This document shows positions 12,953-24,892 of a stretch of DNA of 64,000 bases, piece after piece. Position 1 is the stretch's first letter; the number at the start of each line of letters is the position of its first letter. A program made the translations under genes and the position numbers. Source of the stretch: Caprimulgus europaeus (taxonomy: Eukaryota; Chordata; Aves; Caprimulgiformes; Caprimulgidae); NCBI GenBank assembly GCA_907165065.1, contig OU015523.1:118632246-118696245 (forward strand), written 5' to 3'. A model generated the notes under the pieces. It ran no database searches, was not told where the DNA came from, and was given only the letters and a program-made list of their open reading frames with translations.

Positions 12953-13848
12953 CTGCCAAAGACACTCACTAAGAGGAGAGGAAACAGTTTCTTCCTTTGT
13001 AGCTTATCAAGTCTTATTAAGAAGAGTTCTTTTTTCTACTGATTCTCAAAAAATCACTCCTTCAAACTGCATGCAGATATTTTATGCTTCTTAGGCTAGT
13101 ATAAAAAAAATGTGTTGCTTCATATTACCACACCTCAGAATTCCTATGTGTGAAATATACATATACCTTATGTGTACAATCATTACTGTTGCAGGATCTG
13201 AAAGTGACACCAATAGCAGGCAATACTCTTTACAAGTGATATTTTCTTTTAAAGTACTCAGGACATTAAAAGTTAAATCAAAAAACAGAGATAAAAAGTA
13301 TGTTTAATAAAAAAGGACAAATTAAGTTTATCAGCTAAGAAATGGTTCCAGTGGGGAGAAATGTATGGCAATAGGGCTAAGAAATAAGGCCATATTGTAA
13401 TAATCTTTCAAAAAAAAAAAAAAAAAAGCAAAAAAAAAAGCACTGTGAGGAATATAGAGCATGAGACAGAAAGGAGGTGATTACAGAAAATGCACTATAC
13501 CATCTGGATAATGTTTGACATCAGCAAAAGCAAACAAGAATACAAAGGAATACATGTTCCTAATTATAAGTATACATAATATATCATAGTTAGTATAATG
13601 AAGACTTCTGTAGCTAGTTTCTAATTTCCATGCTATTCCCTACTTTTTCAGTTACTTGTAACATGGCAGCATCAAGTCTGACTAGTACATTAAGAAAGTT
13701 CCTCTCACTATTATCTCCTGAAAGTGTTTCACACAGATGAGAGATCATTTCAGAAATATCACTGGAATACGGAGGTCATACCAAATGAGAAAAAATCATT
13801 CTAGAATATTGCTAGCTATATAGCTATATTCTACTCTATAGTCAGAGT
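12953..13848. other. Non-coding DNA with an A-rich tract
   Basis: An interrupted poly-A run lies at about 13411-13439 (A run, GC, A run). No CR1 or SINE body could be identified before it, so it may be simple slippage. A 65-codon frame at 13110-13307 has no recognisable content. AATAAA near 13306 could serve the candidate exon upstream. Confidence 0.5.
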
Positions 13849-14478
13849 ATCATAGAATCATAGATTGGTTTGGGTTGGAAGGAACCTTAAAGATCATCCA
13901 GTTCCAACCCCCCTGCCATCAGCAGGGGCACCTTCCACTAGACCAGGTTGCACAAAGCCTCATCCAATCTGGCCTTGAATGCTTCCAGGAAGGTGACATC
14001 CACAACTTCTCTGAGAAACTTGTGCCAGTGTCTTGCCACCCTCACAGTAAAGAATTTCTTCCTCATACCTCATCTCCATCTTCCCACTTCCAGTTTAAAG
14101 CCATTTCCCCTTGTTCTGTCACTCCCTGCCCTTGGCCAAAGTCCCTCCCCAGCCTTCCTGAAGCCCCTTCAGGTACTGGAAGGCCACTAGAAGGTCTCCC
14201 CAGATGGAGCTTTATCTTCTCCAGGCTGAAAAGCCCCAACTCTCTCAGCTTGTTCTCATAGGACAGGTGCTCCAGCCCTCGGATCATCCTTCTGGCCTCC
14301 TCTGGACTCGTTCAAACAGGTCCATGTCCTTCTTATATCAGGGCCACAGACCAGATGCAGTACTGCATGTGGGGACTCACAAGAGCAGAGTAGCGGGCAG
14401 AATCATCTCCCTTTACTTGCTGGCCACGTTTCTCTTGATGCAGCCCCAGACTCAATATTTTGATTTCTTTTGGCCCAT
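13849..14478 (-). mobile_element. CR1: CR1 LINE fragment, antisense, well preserved
   Basis: The left edge is ATCATAGAATCATAG, the complement of the CR1 tail repeats. It is followed by GGTTTGGGTTGGAAGGAACC, the CCCCCCTGCCATCAGCAGGG block and ACCAGGTTGCACAAAGCCTC. Further right comes antisense ORF2 coding sequence (TTCTCCAGGCTGAAAAGCCC, TCTGGCCTCCTCTGGACTCG), ending at a block related to GCAGCCCCAGA near 14440-14450. About 630 bases remain. Several frames stay open on both strands (for example 13875-14261), which reflects repeat composition, not a host gene. Confidence 0.95.
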
Positions 14479-15913
14479 GGAATAATTACATATAAGCTAT
14501 GCTAAAATATCACAGAGTTTGGTTTTATTAATTGCCACTTTTTTTTTTTTCTCAGTATTATTGTGTGTGAGATATCTCCATGTTAAAATAGCGGCCCCAG
14601 TTTTTTCTGGCACTGGCACTGAAAGGAGAATCTGGTATTGCATCCTGGGGTGACCAATGGCTTGGATAGGCTGAAGGCTGGACAGAGATTGTTGTTCGAA
14701 AATTCCATGTTTGTGAAAAATATCTGAAAAGGGTAAACATTATATTCCCATGTCTTGGAATATGGAACCATATGGAGTTTTGGATACATTATATAAATAG
14801 GTCTAGCCTCTAGACTGAGAAGCTGTATCATTAATTTAATCTAGAATCCTTAATAAAATGAATATTAAAACATTTCTTTTCATCAGTTCACTCAATACGT
14901 ACAACAGCAGTAGATTAGATCTATTTTAATTGATTTATCCTCTGGGGAACTGCTAGTGTGTGGATTTTATGAACTTTCTCACTATGAGCAGACAGCATTC
15001 ACAAAATAAAGTTGTGCATTATGAGCTGCTTCTTGGGATGAAAAAGAAAGAGTAAGTCTGGGTGAGATTTTGTAGTTCATCAAAATCTCACTCAAAGGAC
15101 AGAATGACACAAACAGCAGAAATTTCCAATTAGCTGCTCGTAAGACAGTGCTGAGCTGCTTTGATATCTTCTCAATGTAGAAGCTAAGATGAATATTGCT
15201 CTTTGAACATTTTAATGGATATTAACACGTGTATTCTGTGACAAATTTGGGCACCATCACACCCCCCACTGTATTTTATAGTAAATGCAGAGGTGTCAAA
15301 AATATGAGAATATACTGGTAAAAGAATACTCAATTGGCTGGGCATCTGTACAGCTATAACCAGTGTAAAAATTGTTATTTAGCTGACAATGAACTTGTAA
15401 ATATCAGGATTTAGGCAGAATGATACAAATTGCCCGAATAAGCAGAAAAGGGATTAGAAAGATTTTTGTCACAAGTTTTAGTCATAAGTCTTTCATAATC
15501 AACGTCCGTTGTTGTTTTAATTATGGTATTTGAAACCCAGCAAATGCAGCAATACCCAAGTGCAATTAAATGAGAAACAGTTTGCTCTCAAGACAAATAA
15601 CGAGATGGACAACCAACATACTTAATTTGGGAAAATACTTTCATCAAAATCTAAAGTGTAATTTATGAGGAAGATGAAAACCTGAAATGTTGTCCACCAG
15701 TGGAGCACTGGAATAGATTAAATAGTGTGCATCTGTCTGAAAATGTAATATGTTTAATGAGAGATTGATTAGAATTTCCAACAGAAGTTCCATTTACTCA
15801 AAATATTTTAGTGCATGGGATATGTCTATTTGATATGCATGCATTTCAAATTATTAGACACGTTTACATTAGCTTTGGACTGCTGGAAATGGTTTACTCT
15901 GATTCATTTAGTA
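14479..15913. other. Unique non-coding DNA
   Basis: No supported gene or repeat. There is a T run at 14539-14551. A fragment near 15690-15740 (GTGGAGCACTGGAATAGATT) faintly recalls an old LINE 3' end but is too short to call. Confidence 0.5.
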
Positions 15914-16863
15914 TTGGGGCCAGATCTGTTTATCCATCTTTAATCAATGATCTGGACAAGAGGATCAAGTGCAACTTTAGTAAGTTTGCAGACACCACCA
16001 AGCTGGGTGGGAGTATTGATCTGCCTAAGGGTAGGAAGGGTCTGCAAAGGGATCTGAACAGGCTGAATGGCTGGGCTGAGACCACCTGTATGAGGTTCAA
16101 AAAGGCTCAGTGCTGGGTCCTGCACTTGGGTCACAACCCCATGCAATGCTACAGGCTTGGGGAAGAGTGGCTGGAAAGCTGTCCAGTAGAAAAGGACCTG
16201 TAAGTTTTGGTTGACAGCTGGCTGAATAGAAGCCGGCAGTGTGGCCCGGTGGCCAAGAAGGCCAACAGCATCCTGGCTTGTGTCAGAAACAGTGTGGCCA
16301 GCAGGAGTAGGAAAGTGATCATCCTCATCCCCTTGTACTCAGCACTGGTGAGGCTGCACCTTGAGTGCTGTGTCCAGCTTTGGGCCCCTCACTACAAGAA
16401 AGACATGGAGGTGCTGGAGCGTGTCCAGAGAAGGGCAACGGAGCTGGGGAAGGGTCTGGAGCACAAGTGTGCTGAGGAGCAGCTGAGGGAACTGGGGTTG
16501 TTTAGCCTGGAGAAAAGGCGGCTGAGGGGAGACCTTCTCACTCTCCCTGAAAAGAAGGTGTAGCAAGGTGGGTCTCAGACTCTTCTCCCAAGTAAGAAGT
16601 GATAGGACAAGAAGAAATGGTCTCAAGTTGCACCAGGAGAGGTTTAGATTGGATATTATGAAAAATTCCTTTACTGAAAAGGTTTTCAAGCTTTGGAACA
16701 GGCTGCCCTGTTTCAAGAAGTCACCATCCTTGGAGGTATTTATATAGATGTGGTGCTTAGACACATGGTTTAGTCATGGACTTGGCAGTGCCAGGTTTAG
16801 TTGGACTCAATGATCTTAAAGGTCTTTTCCAACCAAAACTATTCTATTATTCTATGATTTTTT
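15914..16863 (+). mobile_element. CR1: Longest CR1 LINE copy in the window
   Basis: About 950 bases of CR1 in sense orientation. It starts within the palm of the reverse transcriptase (AATGATCTGGACAAGAGGAT) and continues through the thumb and C-terminal region and the 3' untranslated region (CAGTGCCAGGTTTAGTTGGA, TGATCTTAAAGGTCTTTTCC). It ends in ATTCTATTATTCTATGATT tail repeats. ORF2 is broken by stops and frameshifts, including a TAA at 16201-16203. It is 5'-truncated, as is usual for CR1 insertions. Confidence 0.96.
15922..16203 (+). pseudogene. CR1 ORF2 reverse-transcriptase remnant, active site altered
   Basis: The frame within the CR1 copy encodes LINDLDKRIKCNFSKFADTTK and continues to a stop after VEKDL. 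This is the end of the reverse-transcriptase palm. CR1 elements normally carry FADD at this catalytic position; here 15985-15996 reads FADT, so the second catalytic aspartate is lost. The residues before 15922 in the same open frame are not CR1-derived. It is a non-functional fragment. Confidence 0.85.
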
Positions 16864-19800
16864 GTGTCAGTATATAATTTCATGCTAGAATTAACACTGA
16901 TTTTTTTTTTTTTATCCTCTTCCCTTTCACAATATGCTTTCACTCAGGTTTGCTTGATCACCTCACCAAAGTGAAATAAGTATTTTGTTTACTGATCTGA
17001 ACATTGGCAAAGCTAAAAAAACTCAAGAATCCTGTTGAGCTCCAGCTAATGGAATGAGATATACAAGCAGGCAAGAAAAAGCTGTGGAGAGTCAATTTGT
17101 CTTAGTTACTGGTGGGAGAGGACTTTGTGACAGTGTAAACCTATTACAAAGCTGTGTAGTGCATGGTGTTTGCCCTCCTCTTTGGCTGCCAGACAGTCTC
17201 ATGGTGCCCTCCAGGAGACTCTACTCAGAATGAGATATTTAACACTGTATTATTTCCTGAATATTATTTTTTAAATACAAATAAAATATTATTTCTACAG
17301 ACAAATAAGGCAATGTGTACAGAAACAGAGGCGCAGCGTTCACTAAGTAAATACTGAAGTCACTGTGATTCCCCACCGATGTTTTGGAACAACCAAAGTC
17401 AGCATATTAATACAAGATGAAAATGAATGACCAGACTGGAATTAACCATCATTTGGAAGGCTTTAATCTCTCTTACATAGTACAGTACGAAAATCTTAAG
17501 CTTTGTGACAGCACTGACTCATTTTAAGTGAACAGTTTACGGCTAAACTAGCAAAGCTGCACCATTCAGCAACACTCCGCTGAACCTAGTTTAGTGCACC
17601 TTGTAACATTTGTGCTTACTCCGCAAAGCTATTTATACTTCCTTCACATCAGATACCCAAGCACTCATAAAAATATTGCTTTTAATCTATGGGACCCTCT
17701 TACATTTAAAAATACATTTTTCACCGGGTAAATCTGGATTTAAAGTCAAAGTTTCATAAGATTTAATTTGGTTAACACTATATTCCCCTTTAAGAGAATG
17801 AGACAACACTTGCCCACTCTCAGACTCTACTTTTCACCATGATGAACTGTAGAAGAATTGAGACACAGACTTCACAATGTGTCTTCAATAAAGAGTTTTT
17901 CATATTTAATCAGACTTTGTCTCCCTTTATTCCCTGGAGACAACTGATTTGACATTCCTGGTACCCCAACACCCACAGAGGCTGTAGGTACTTAAATGGT
18001 TAAATTACAGCACAATAGGAAACTCTCTTTTAACTCTGTCTCTTCACATGTCTCACTATGATAAGAAAAGCATCCACATTCCCTTGCTTAAGTAAAAAAT
18101 CAAACCTCTAAGAAATACAAAAGCACAAAGATGAGTAAATAGAAAATACGTGTCTTCTTTTTGAAGGTGACCCATTTTTTTTTGCCAAGTTCCTTCTTCA
18201 TCTCCCTCCTCTGGACTATGTGCCGTGTTGTGCCAGTAGCTCTTACAGACAGCTTAGGCATGTTAAGTATACATAGCACCATGCATGTTTATGGTACTCA
18301 GATACAACAAACAACTGCCTTGTGTACACACAATGTCATTTTGTGCTCAGCAATTGACAGAAAGTCTGGAAAGAAGAAGAAATTTCACTATGATTGGAAC
18401 TGTTGGTCAACAGCCACATTATCTAAGTATCTTTCAAGAAAGCGAACGATCATTTTCTCTTCCCCTGGAAGTGGAACAGGAGCTTTGTTTAGCCTAGACT
18501 GGCAGCTCAAGTAATCTAGACTGTCACCTCTTTACCCATCACCTCCATTTCCATTTAACTCTTCATTTGATTTCAGTTTCTCCAGTCTGTAAATTAAGTG
18601 CTTTCAGTGGTGGGAAAATTCTATAATATAAGCTTGCAATAAGGATGTATGACAAGCTCAAGCAAATGTTTCAGGCATTAGATCAGATTATTTATGTTAG
18701 TTAAGTTCTAATAAGATCAAGCCTTTAACCACTTAGTTTGCCAGTTTCAAATGCACAAAACTGGTTATTGGATAAAGTTCAGTGTTACAGTTTTCAAAAC
18801 AGATATATATATATATATATTTAACAGAAAGTTCATCAGTAAAAGGCTCTGATTATTCTGTCTACATTATTTCTCCTTTCACCAAGTGACTGTCTCATGT
18901 AAAGACAGTAGAGGACTGAACACCAAATTTTCCCTTTCCCAGCAGAGCAAATAGGCTGAACCAAGCAACTCTTTTACCAGTATAAGAATATATACTGATT
19001 TGTCTTATATGAACAGCCAATCTCTATGAACTCAACAGAAGAGACAGCCTAACTTAGCAGTTTCTCTGAACCACGCTCTGCGAAGCTGGGAGGATATATA
19101 TTTCTCTCCACTCCTAAGAACTTTCTCCTGACTTACACTTGGAAAGTCACATGCAACTGTATTTTTTTTAAGGAAAAAAAAAAAATCAGCTGATCAAATT
19201 ATTCTAAGCAAATAATTTAGCTGGTTTGTGAATATATTATACAGCTATAAACCCATTGTTTTTGGTAAGTAATATTCCAGTCCATTCAATCACATCAAAT
19301 GCAAGAGATTCTGACTTTGTTTATGTGATACCTCTTAACTTTTTACAAATGCCTGCAATACAGCATAATATGGAGCATTATTCCAAAATTATGTTTTATT
19401 TTAAATATTTGCTCCATAAACCAGATGCTAAATGATGAGGCTTCATGCTATTCTGTCCTAAAATTAGTTTTTAGAAGTTAAAACTTTTATATGTAGCAAT
19501 TTAAGAACATATTGCAACAGCCTTTTTTCTTACATTGGCATAGCCTGTGCACTAAAACCAGTTGCACTGAGAAGAAAAAAAGTTGATGTCAAGGGCATGA
19601 GCTCTCGTGTATTCATAAAAATAGGAATTAGATCAGTTTTGAGATCTTCAGTCCACTGTCACTGAAGAACCACAGACAGCTGCTTGGATAATGAATTCTT
19701 TAGGTTATTTAACCAGAACATGAGATCACTGGTCATGTTTATAGTTAGAGGGCAATCTGTTTTATGAGTTCTGAAAATTCACAGAACATCAAAAACAGCA

Positions 19801-21169
19801 AAAATGTCCTGTAGACTGTTTTTTCAGAAACAGTCCCTTTGCATGAACCCATTGAGCCCACTTTTTATCCTAAATCTTTATTTGAAAAAAAAAAAAAACA
19901 ACATCAAAGAAAGAACATTTTAAAAGACCAACAAAAATAGTTACATCACATGAAGACAGATCTGTATGAAGGACAAGTTACGCAGCACATTCTAGGGAGT
20001 AAAGATTTTCCTCTTGCCTATTAATCTAGACATTAAGCCAGGTTAAAAAAAATATGTGTTTTCTTTTCAATATTAACTAATTCTGAAGTCATGGTTCTGA
20101 AACACCACCACTACTGCACAGGTACGGTAAGGTTTTATACACAGTTGCCATGAAAAGTTCTGTTTCTTCAGATAACCTGACAGATAATATATATAGAGAG
20201 AATATAATAATAAAGATTATTGTTTGACTAGGTAATATAATACATAAATTTTCAAACCTTCATCTTATATGAATTTGTTGGTGTCATTTACCCTAAGACA
20301 GCAACAAAACTCAGTCCACCTCTTTCTCTAGAGTTCCAAAGTTAAAGAATAAAAGCTACTCTATAAACTTAGATGTAGTTCAATCTGAGCCTTGCTGCTA
20401 AGATTATTGTTGCATTTCTATAAAGTATACTCAAGACAGAAATAAGAAAGCAAGAGGAAAGGAACATTAATCAGCTACTAGTATATTTCCTGTACTCAGC
20501 AAACAGCAGACACCCATTCCATAGGCAATTTATTAACAGTTTTTTCTTCTTTCCCTCCATTCCCATATCTTTTTCACATTGTTCAGACTCACTCTTCCCC
20601 ATATGGTGCTTTTCTATAGAACCTTTTCACCTATATCGCTCTAATTTGACACAAATCTCTCCTTGTCTTCTGCCCCAATATACTCGCTGTCATTCTCTCT
20701 CTCATCCCGTCATCCTCTTTACCGACAGATATACAGACCTGGGAAAAAGAGTTATTATCAGTGGTATTAGAAAGCTAACGACAGGTTTCACTTTTTGAGA
20801 TCAATTGCTCATTCAAAAGCTACCTCTCTCCCAGCAGCTAAAGAAGGCGAGCGCTGACATTCATAGAACAACTTTGGAATTTGCTTAGCAATTACCTAAT
20901 TTAAACTGCTGAATTACTAGGAAGAAGGGCAGCAAAGAGTAAATCCTCTAAAGATTTTTTAAAAATATCTTCAGTTAGAACTCAAGAAGTCATCCAGTCG
21001 TTTCAAAAGTCATAGGAAAGGTTTTATACTCTGTAAACATGGGTAAAATTTCCACCTGCTGATACCAGACTCCAACTATCTCCAAATTACAGTTCTCCTT
21101 TCCCTTTGTTACACTGGGGAAGAGTGAGTAAGATTTAGCCATTTATTATAGACCTAGCTTTTTTCCTCA
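16864..21169. other. Unique non-coding DNA
   Basis: About 4.3 kb with no recognised mobile element or gene. There is a T run at 16902-16913, a TA dinucleotide run at 18803-18822 and short A runs (19177-19187, 19885-19899). Open frames at 18161-18514 and elsewhere are under 120 codons and have no family resemblance. Confidence 0.55.
18803..18822. repeat. TA dinucleotide microsatellite
   Basis: About ten uninterrupted AT units. It is a simple slippage-prone tract and probably length-variable. Confidence 0.9.
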
Positions 21170-21904
21170 TTGAAACAGCCTTTTGAAAGTCTTGTTAATT
21201 CCTCTGCAGAAGAAATGAAAAATAGTTATTGCCAGAAGTATGAGAGCCTAGAAAATGTGTGGCTAGCACACTTTCAGGCTGGTACATCACGTCTTGGTTT
21301 AGGGAGCACAATCTACATCTATCACAGTGGAATTTTTTCCCCTATAAGGTTGCATTGCAGAGGTAGGAATGGTGTTAACAAATTCTTCAGAATGGACAGG
21401 GAAGAAGTTTATCCCTTTTATCCTGAAGCACCTGGTGCACTAAGATCATGTGAAAATGTCCTTGAGGCCACTTTCAGTATGTACTTTTGGACTTCTGTAA
21501 ATGAACATCTACTTTTATTACACGTGTTACAAGGGCTCAGAGCTTTCTCAAAAAGGAGAATAACATTGGAACTTGTGCAAGTTCAGTTTCCCACCAAGAT
21601 CCAGGAATGGCATTTGAAATCTGACAGTGAAACAGACCACAAAGCTACTTCTTTATCACTTCGCTGGAGTAATAGTCAATTAAAAATTTTAAAAGTAGTT
21701 GGTGCTTTCTTAATGTGCTTTTGGACTTCTTCTATCCTACTTCATCTGTTTTTATTTTTTCATCTACTTAATTCAGAAAGTGTTTGGGAGAGGTCTGTTG
21801 TTTCATCCTGTGTTCCTCTGTCACTATTGCCTTACACTCTAATTCCTGGTTTTCACAACAGCTATGAAGACAGGAGGGAAAATATCTCTGAAAGAAGGAG
21901 TTGA
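21170..21904 (+). CDS. Orphan open reading frame, 244 codons (ATG at 21215 gives 229)
   Basis: This is by far the longest open frame in the window and is far above its neighbours in AT-rich DNA. Codon 1 is TTG; the first ATG is at 21215, codon 16. I recognise no family. The predicted protein is tryptophan- and phenylalanine-rich. It has one strongly hydrophobic stretch near residues 176-199 (around FLMCFWTSSILLHLFLFFHLL) that could span a membrane, and a polar C-terminus ending in RRENISERRS. Two in-frame segments 78 codons apart share a Y/C-FWTS motif (21479-21496 and 21713-21730, 17 of 18 bases identical). There is no obvious promoter, Kozak context, splice site or retrotransposon signature. 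AATAAA lies just downstream at 21931-21936. It could be a chance frame, a decayed retrocopy or a lineage-specific gene. Confidence 0.25.
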   Translation: MKQPFESLVNSSAEEMKNSYCQKYESLENVWLAHFQAGTSRLGLGSTIYIYHSGIFSPIRLHCRGRNGVNKFFRMDREEVYPFYPEAPGALRSCENVLEATFSMYFWTSVNEHLLLLHVLQGLRAFSKRRITLELVQVQFPTKIQEWHLKSDSETDHKATSLSLRWSNSQLKILKVVGAFLMCFWTSSILLHLFLFFHLLNSESVWERSVVSSCVPLSLLPYTLIPGFHNSYEDRRENISERRS

Positions 21905-22433
21905 CTTTGCACAATTTGTTAGCACTGATTAATAAAAATCTCCTTAAGTGCTTAAATTTATTTTTTTTTAATAAATTCTGGTTTAGATTATATAAGGTTT
22001 CACAAAAGGATGCACTTATCTGAATTGTAAATGTGGATTATATCAGAAAAGGTACTTCACTAAAGTTTGTTCCGATTCTTTTATCTCGTTGCATAAATAA
22101 TATCTGAAACTTGCACCATCAGTGACATCACTATGATATCAAAAATTTGTAGTGTGATTTTGCCAACAGGGACTTGGCAAGGTCAGGGGAAGAGAAGGCA
22201 AAACAAAAGAGAAATGGCCAAATATTTCAAAGTTACCAGAAAAAAATGTAGCTTAGCACTGTAAGACTGGAAATGAAACAGAGGAAAGGAAAAGCTGAAC
22301 TAAAAATTAAGAGTGATAGAGGTGTGGCTAGGAAACAGGGGTTGGGATTTTTAAAATTGGATGCCCACAATGTTTAGTTCTTAGTCTATAATTTCACTTT
22401 TCAAAATCAATCCCTAATTAATTTCAGTGAAAG
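21905..22433. other. Non-coding DNA after the orphan frame
   Basis: Contains AATAAA at 21931-21936 and again near 21971, within 70 bases of the orphan frame's stop codon. No recognisable repeat. Such hexamers are frequent in DNA this AT-rich. Confidence 0.5.
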
Positions 22434-22560
22434 TCATAGAATCATATAGTTATAGAATTACAATTTTAGCTGGAAGATACCTCTGTCATGGAGTCCAACT
22501 CCTTCTCAAAGTAGAACTATGTTCAAAGTTAAAGCAGGTGTCTCAGGGACTATATTATTT
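22434..22560 (-). mobile_element. CR1: Old CR1 3'-end fragment, antisense
   Basis: It begins TCATAGAATCATATAG, followed by AGCTGGAAGATACCTCTGTC, GAGTCCAACTCCTTCTCAAA and AAAGCAGGTGTCTCAGGGAC. This matches in order the antisense 3' untranslated region of a CR1 subfamily. It is diverged and only about 125 bases long. Confidence 0.75.
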
Positions 22561-23610
22561 TAGAAATAATTATTTCTTATTATTCTACAAGTCTTCAAAA
22601 GAAGTTTTGAAAATTTAGAATCCAGAAGTTCTGCAGAGTTTAATTTGAAGGAAAATTTAAGCTAAGGAAAGGACTATTCTTTTGACAGAACTTCTGAGCA
22701 AAATTAAAGAATCTGATAATTGGAAATTTAGTTTGATGAGCTGAACTGTGTATTTCTAAAGGGATAGAGGCCCTCAGAGGTCACTAGAAGGGGTAGAAAC
22801 TCTGAATATTGGACAGAAATGAAGAATGAGCTGTATTTTGCTTGCATCTGTAAGGTTATATATATATATAACTGTGAGAAGTTTAATCTGTCAAAACAAA
22901 ACCTACAATTTTCAAATACCTATGCCCAAAGTGAGATATAACTGTTCTTAGATAAAGAATACATTACAGTTACATGTGTATGTGTGGGAAGATCTAAGCC
23001 AACTCATTCAATGATAATTAAAACCTGCAATAGTGCTGAACACTTATGTAGTAAAAAAGCTATACATATTCTATCTCTCAACAATGTACTCTGCCTTGTA
23101 GAATACCAAAGTACAGCAAAAGTATCATTTTCTTAATTCTCTGTATTTTTTCTGTTTGAATTAGACAACTGAGCAACTTTTTTATTTTTATTAAATAGAG
23201 TTAGAATAGAGAGCATTTGGTTCATGTTCAGATGCTGAACACAGAAAAATATCTTATTTGTCTGTGCTTTATGGAATTCAAATGCTTCTTGAGGTCTAAA
23301 ATTTCTATGGGCTTTAGTTGCAGATTAAATTAAACTCAGTCATTCATTTGCAATGCAATCAGTAACAATATTTTTTTTCTAAGCAAGAACAATATTTTTT
23401 TCCAACAAATCAAAATTGCTGCTTTTTTGTTATTGAGGGTTTGGTATAAGGCATTGTAGAAAAAAATCTCCCATGATAGAAGCTGAGGTCAAATATGTTA
23501 ATGAATTTGCTCTTTATTTTCATCTGTTTCTTTTAGCTCTCTAAAATTGTTCAAATTACCTACTAAATCCTATAACACTTTTCAGTACTTCACTGAATAA
23601 AGGGTCTGAA

Positions 23611-23744
23611 AATGTTTTAACTAGGTACCAAAACCAAGAAAAAAAAAATAAACCAAATATTTTCTTTTCAGAAACATAGTCAGTTGATGTTATGGAAAGT
23701 TCTACTTCCCTCTATTGCACCAAGAAAGAAAAAAGTACATTTAG
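23611..23744 (+). repeat. Direct duplication, copy 1 (134 bp)
   Basis: The segment from AATGTTTTAACTAGGTACCA to AAAAAGTACATTTAG recurs at 24893-25025 in the same orientation. The only difference I find is one A fewer in the A run of the second copy. The flanks diverge at once on both sides. It does not resemble CR1, an LTR or a SINE. Confidence 0.97.
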
Positions 23745-24754
23745 CTGTAAGTTTCCTTGAAACACAACTCTGTACTATAAAGATATAATTTCATGATGAT
23801 CACTTTTACCCTGGGAAATACTTTTCCCAATAACATACAAAAAGCATTCCACTTACAGCTGTAAACCTCCTATAAACAGTTTATATCAACAATCAAAAAG
23901 CTTTCAGCTACCTACAGAAAGAGCATGTATTGCTAATAAAATTAGACACTGTTTATGTAGCTCATATTTCACAATTTCTTTGTGCTTTCCTGCATTGGTG
24001 AAGATTTGCAAGTATGAAGCAAAGAGAAAAATCATTTCAATCCCTTAGCTGGAGACTGAATAAATTAAAAAATGAAGGAGGACAGTTTACTGAGGCAGTA
24101 GGCATAAATGTAAAGTAAAGGCACACAGGAGCACACTTTAAGATATAATATGTTTCTTTTTCAGAAAGATTTTACCATTGCAATAACTATTTTACCTTAA
24201 GCTACAAGTTGAATTGCGACTGATTTATAAATTTATGCTTCAAGCTAAAATAGTGACATCAATCATTCCCAATGGCCAGGGATATCCCAACTTTCTAACT
24301 TTAATAAATAACAACACTTTAAAGTATTTAATCAGGATATTGTCTCCAGAAGCAATAAAAGCACTTATTTAAGTTTCTTAAGGAAAATTACCCTTAGCTG
24401 CAAAATTTTGAAAAGTTCTGAAAAGGTAATGAATTTAGATTATGACTTCAGGCTCTTGAATTTTTCAGAAGCTGAGTTTCTCAACTCCTTCCTTCTGTGT
24501 AATGATGACTTCACACAACAATTTAAAGATTGTCTAGTAACTTGTAAGATGACAAGGACTGTGGTTTCTTTGATTCTTAAGCCTCAGAAGTGCTAGGTCA
24601 GTCTATCAGAGTTGAGAAACACTCCTAGCTCTCATGATAGCCAGCTGCTTATCCAACCTAAGTAGACTTTATAACTAAATAATCAAGAAATCCCAGATGT
24701 TTCAAGTAAGCAGGTTATAATGTACTTTAGTCACATCCAGAGTAAATTCATACT

Positions 24755-24812
24755 AAAAAAAATTAAATAAAAATAAAGAAAAATAAAGAAAAATGTCATG
24801 GGGGGAGGGGGG
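24755..24812. repeat. AAATAAAG-type simple repeat followed by a G tract
   Basis: Several imperfect AAAAATAAAG units are followed closely by two runs of six G separated by one A. This is a low-complexity, strand-asymmetric patch between the two copies of the local duplication and is likely to be replication-slippage prone. Confidence 0.8.
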
Positions 24813-24892
24813 AAGACCCTCCCAAGAAAGTTAAGAACAATTTGATTTCACTACATAAACTTCTCTAACAAAGAAAGGGAATGCTTTAAGGG

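Noticed and set aside
13411-13439. Poly-A run as the tail of a retrocopy or SINE
   Set aside because: No SINE body, processed-gene similarity or target-site duplication could be seen upstream.
13875-14485. Several long overlapping open frames on both strands
   Set aside because: All lie inside the antisense CR1 at 13849-14478; their composition reflects the repeat, not a host gene.
16207-16764. 118-codon plus and 141-codon minus open frames
   Set aside because: The plus frame is the CR1 ORF2 C-terminal remnant and the minus frame its antisense; neither is a separate gene.
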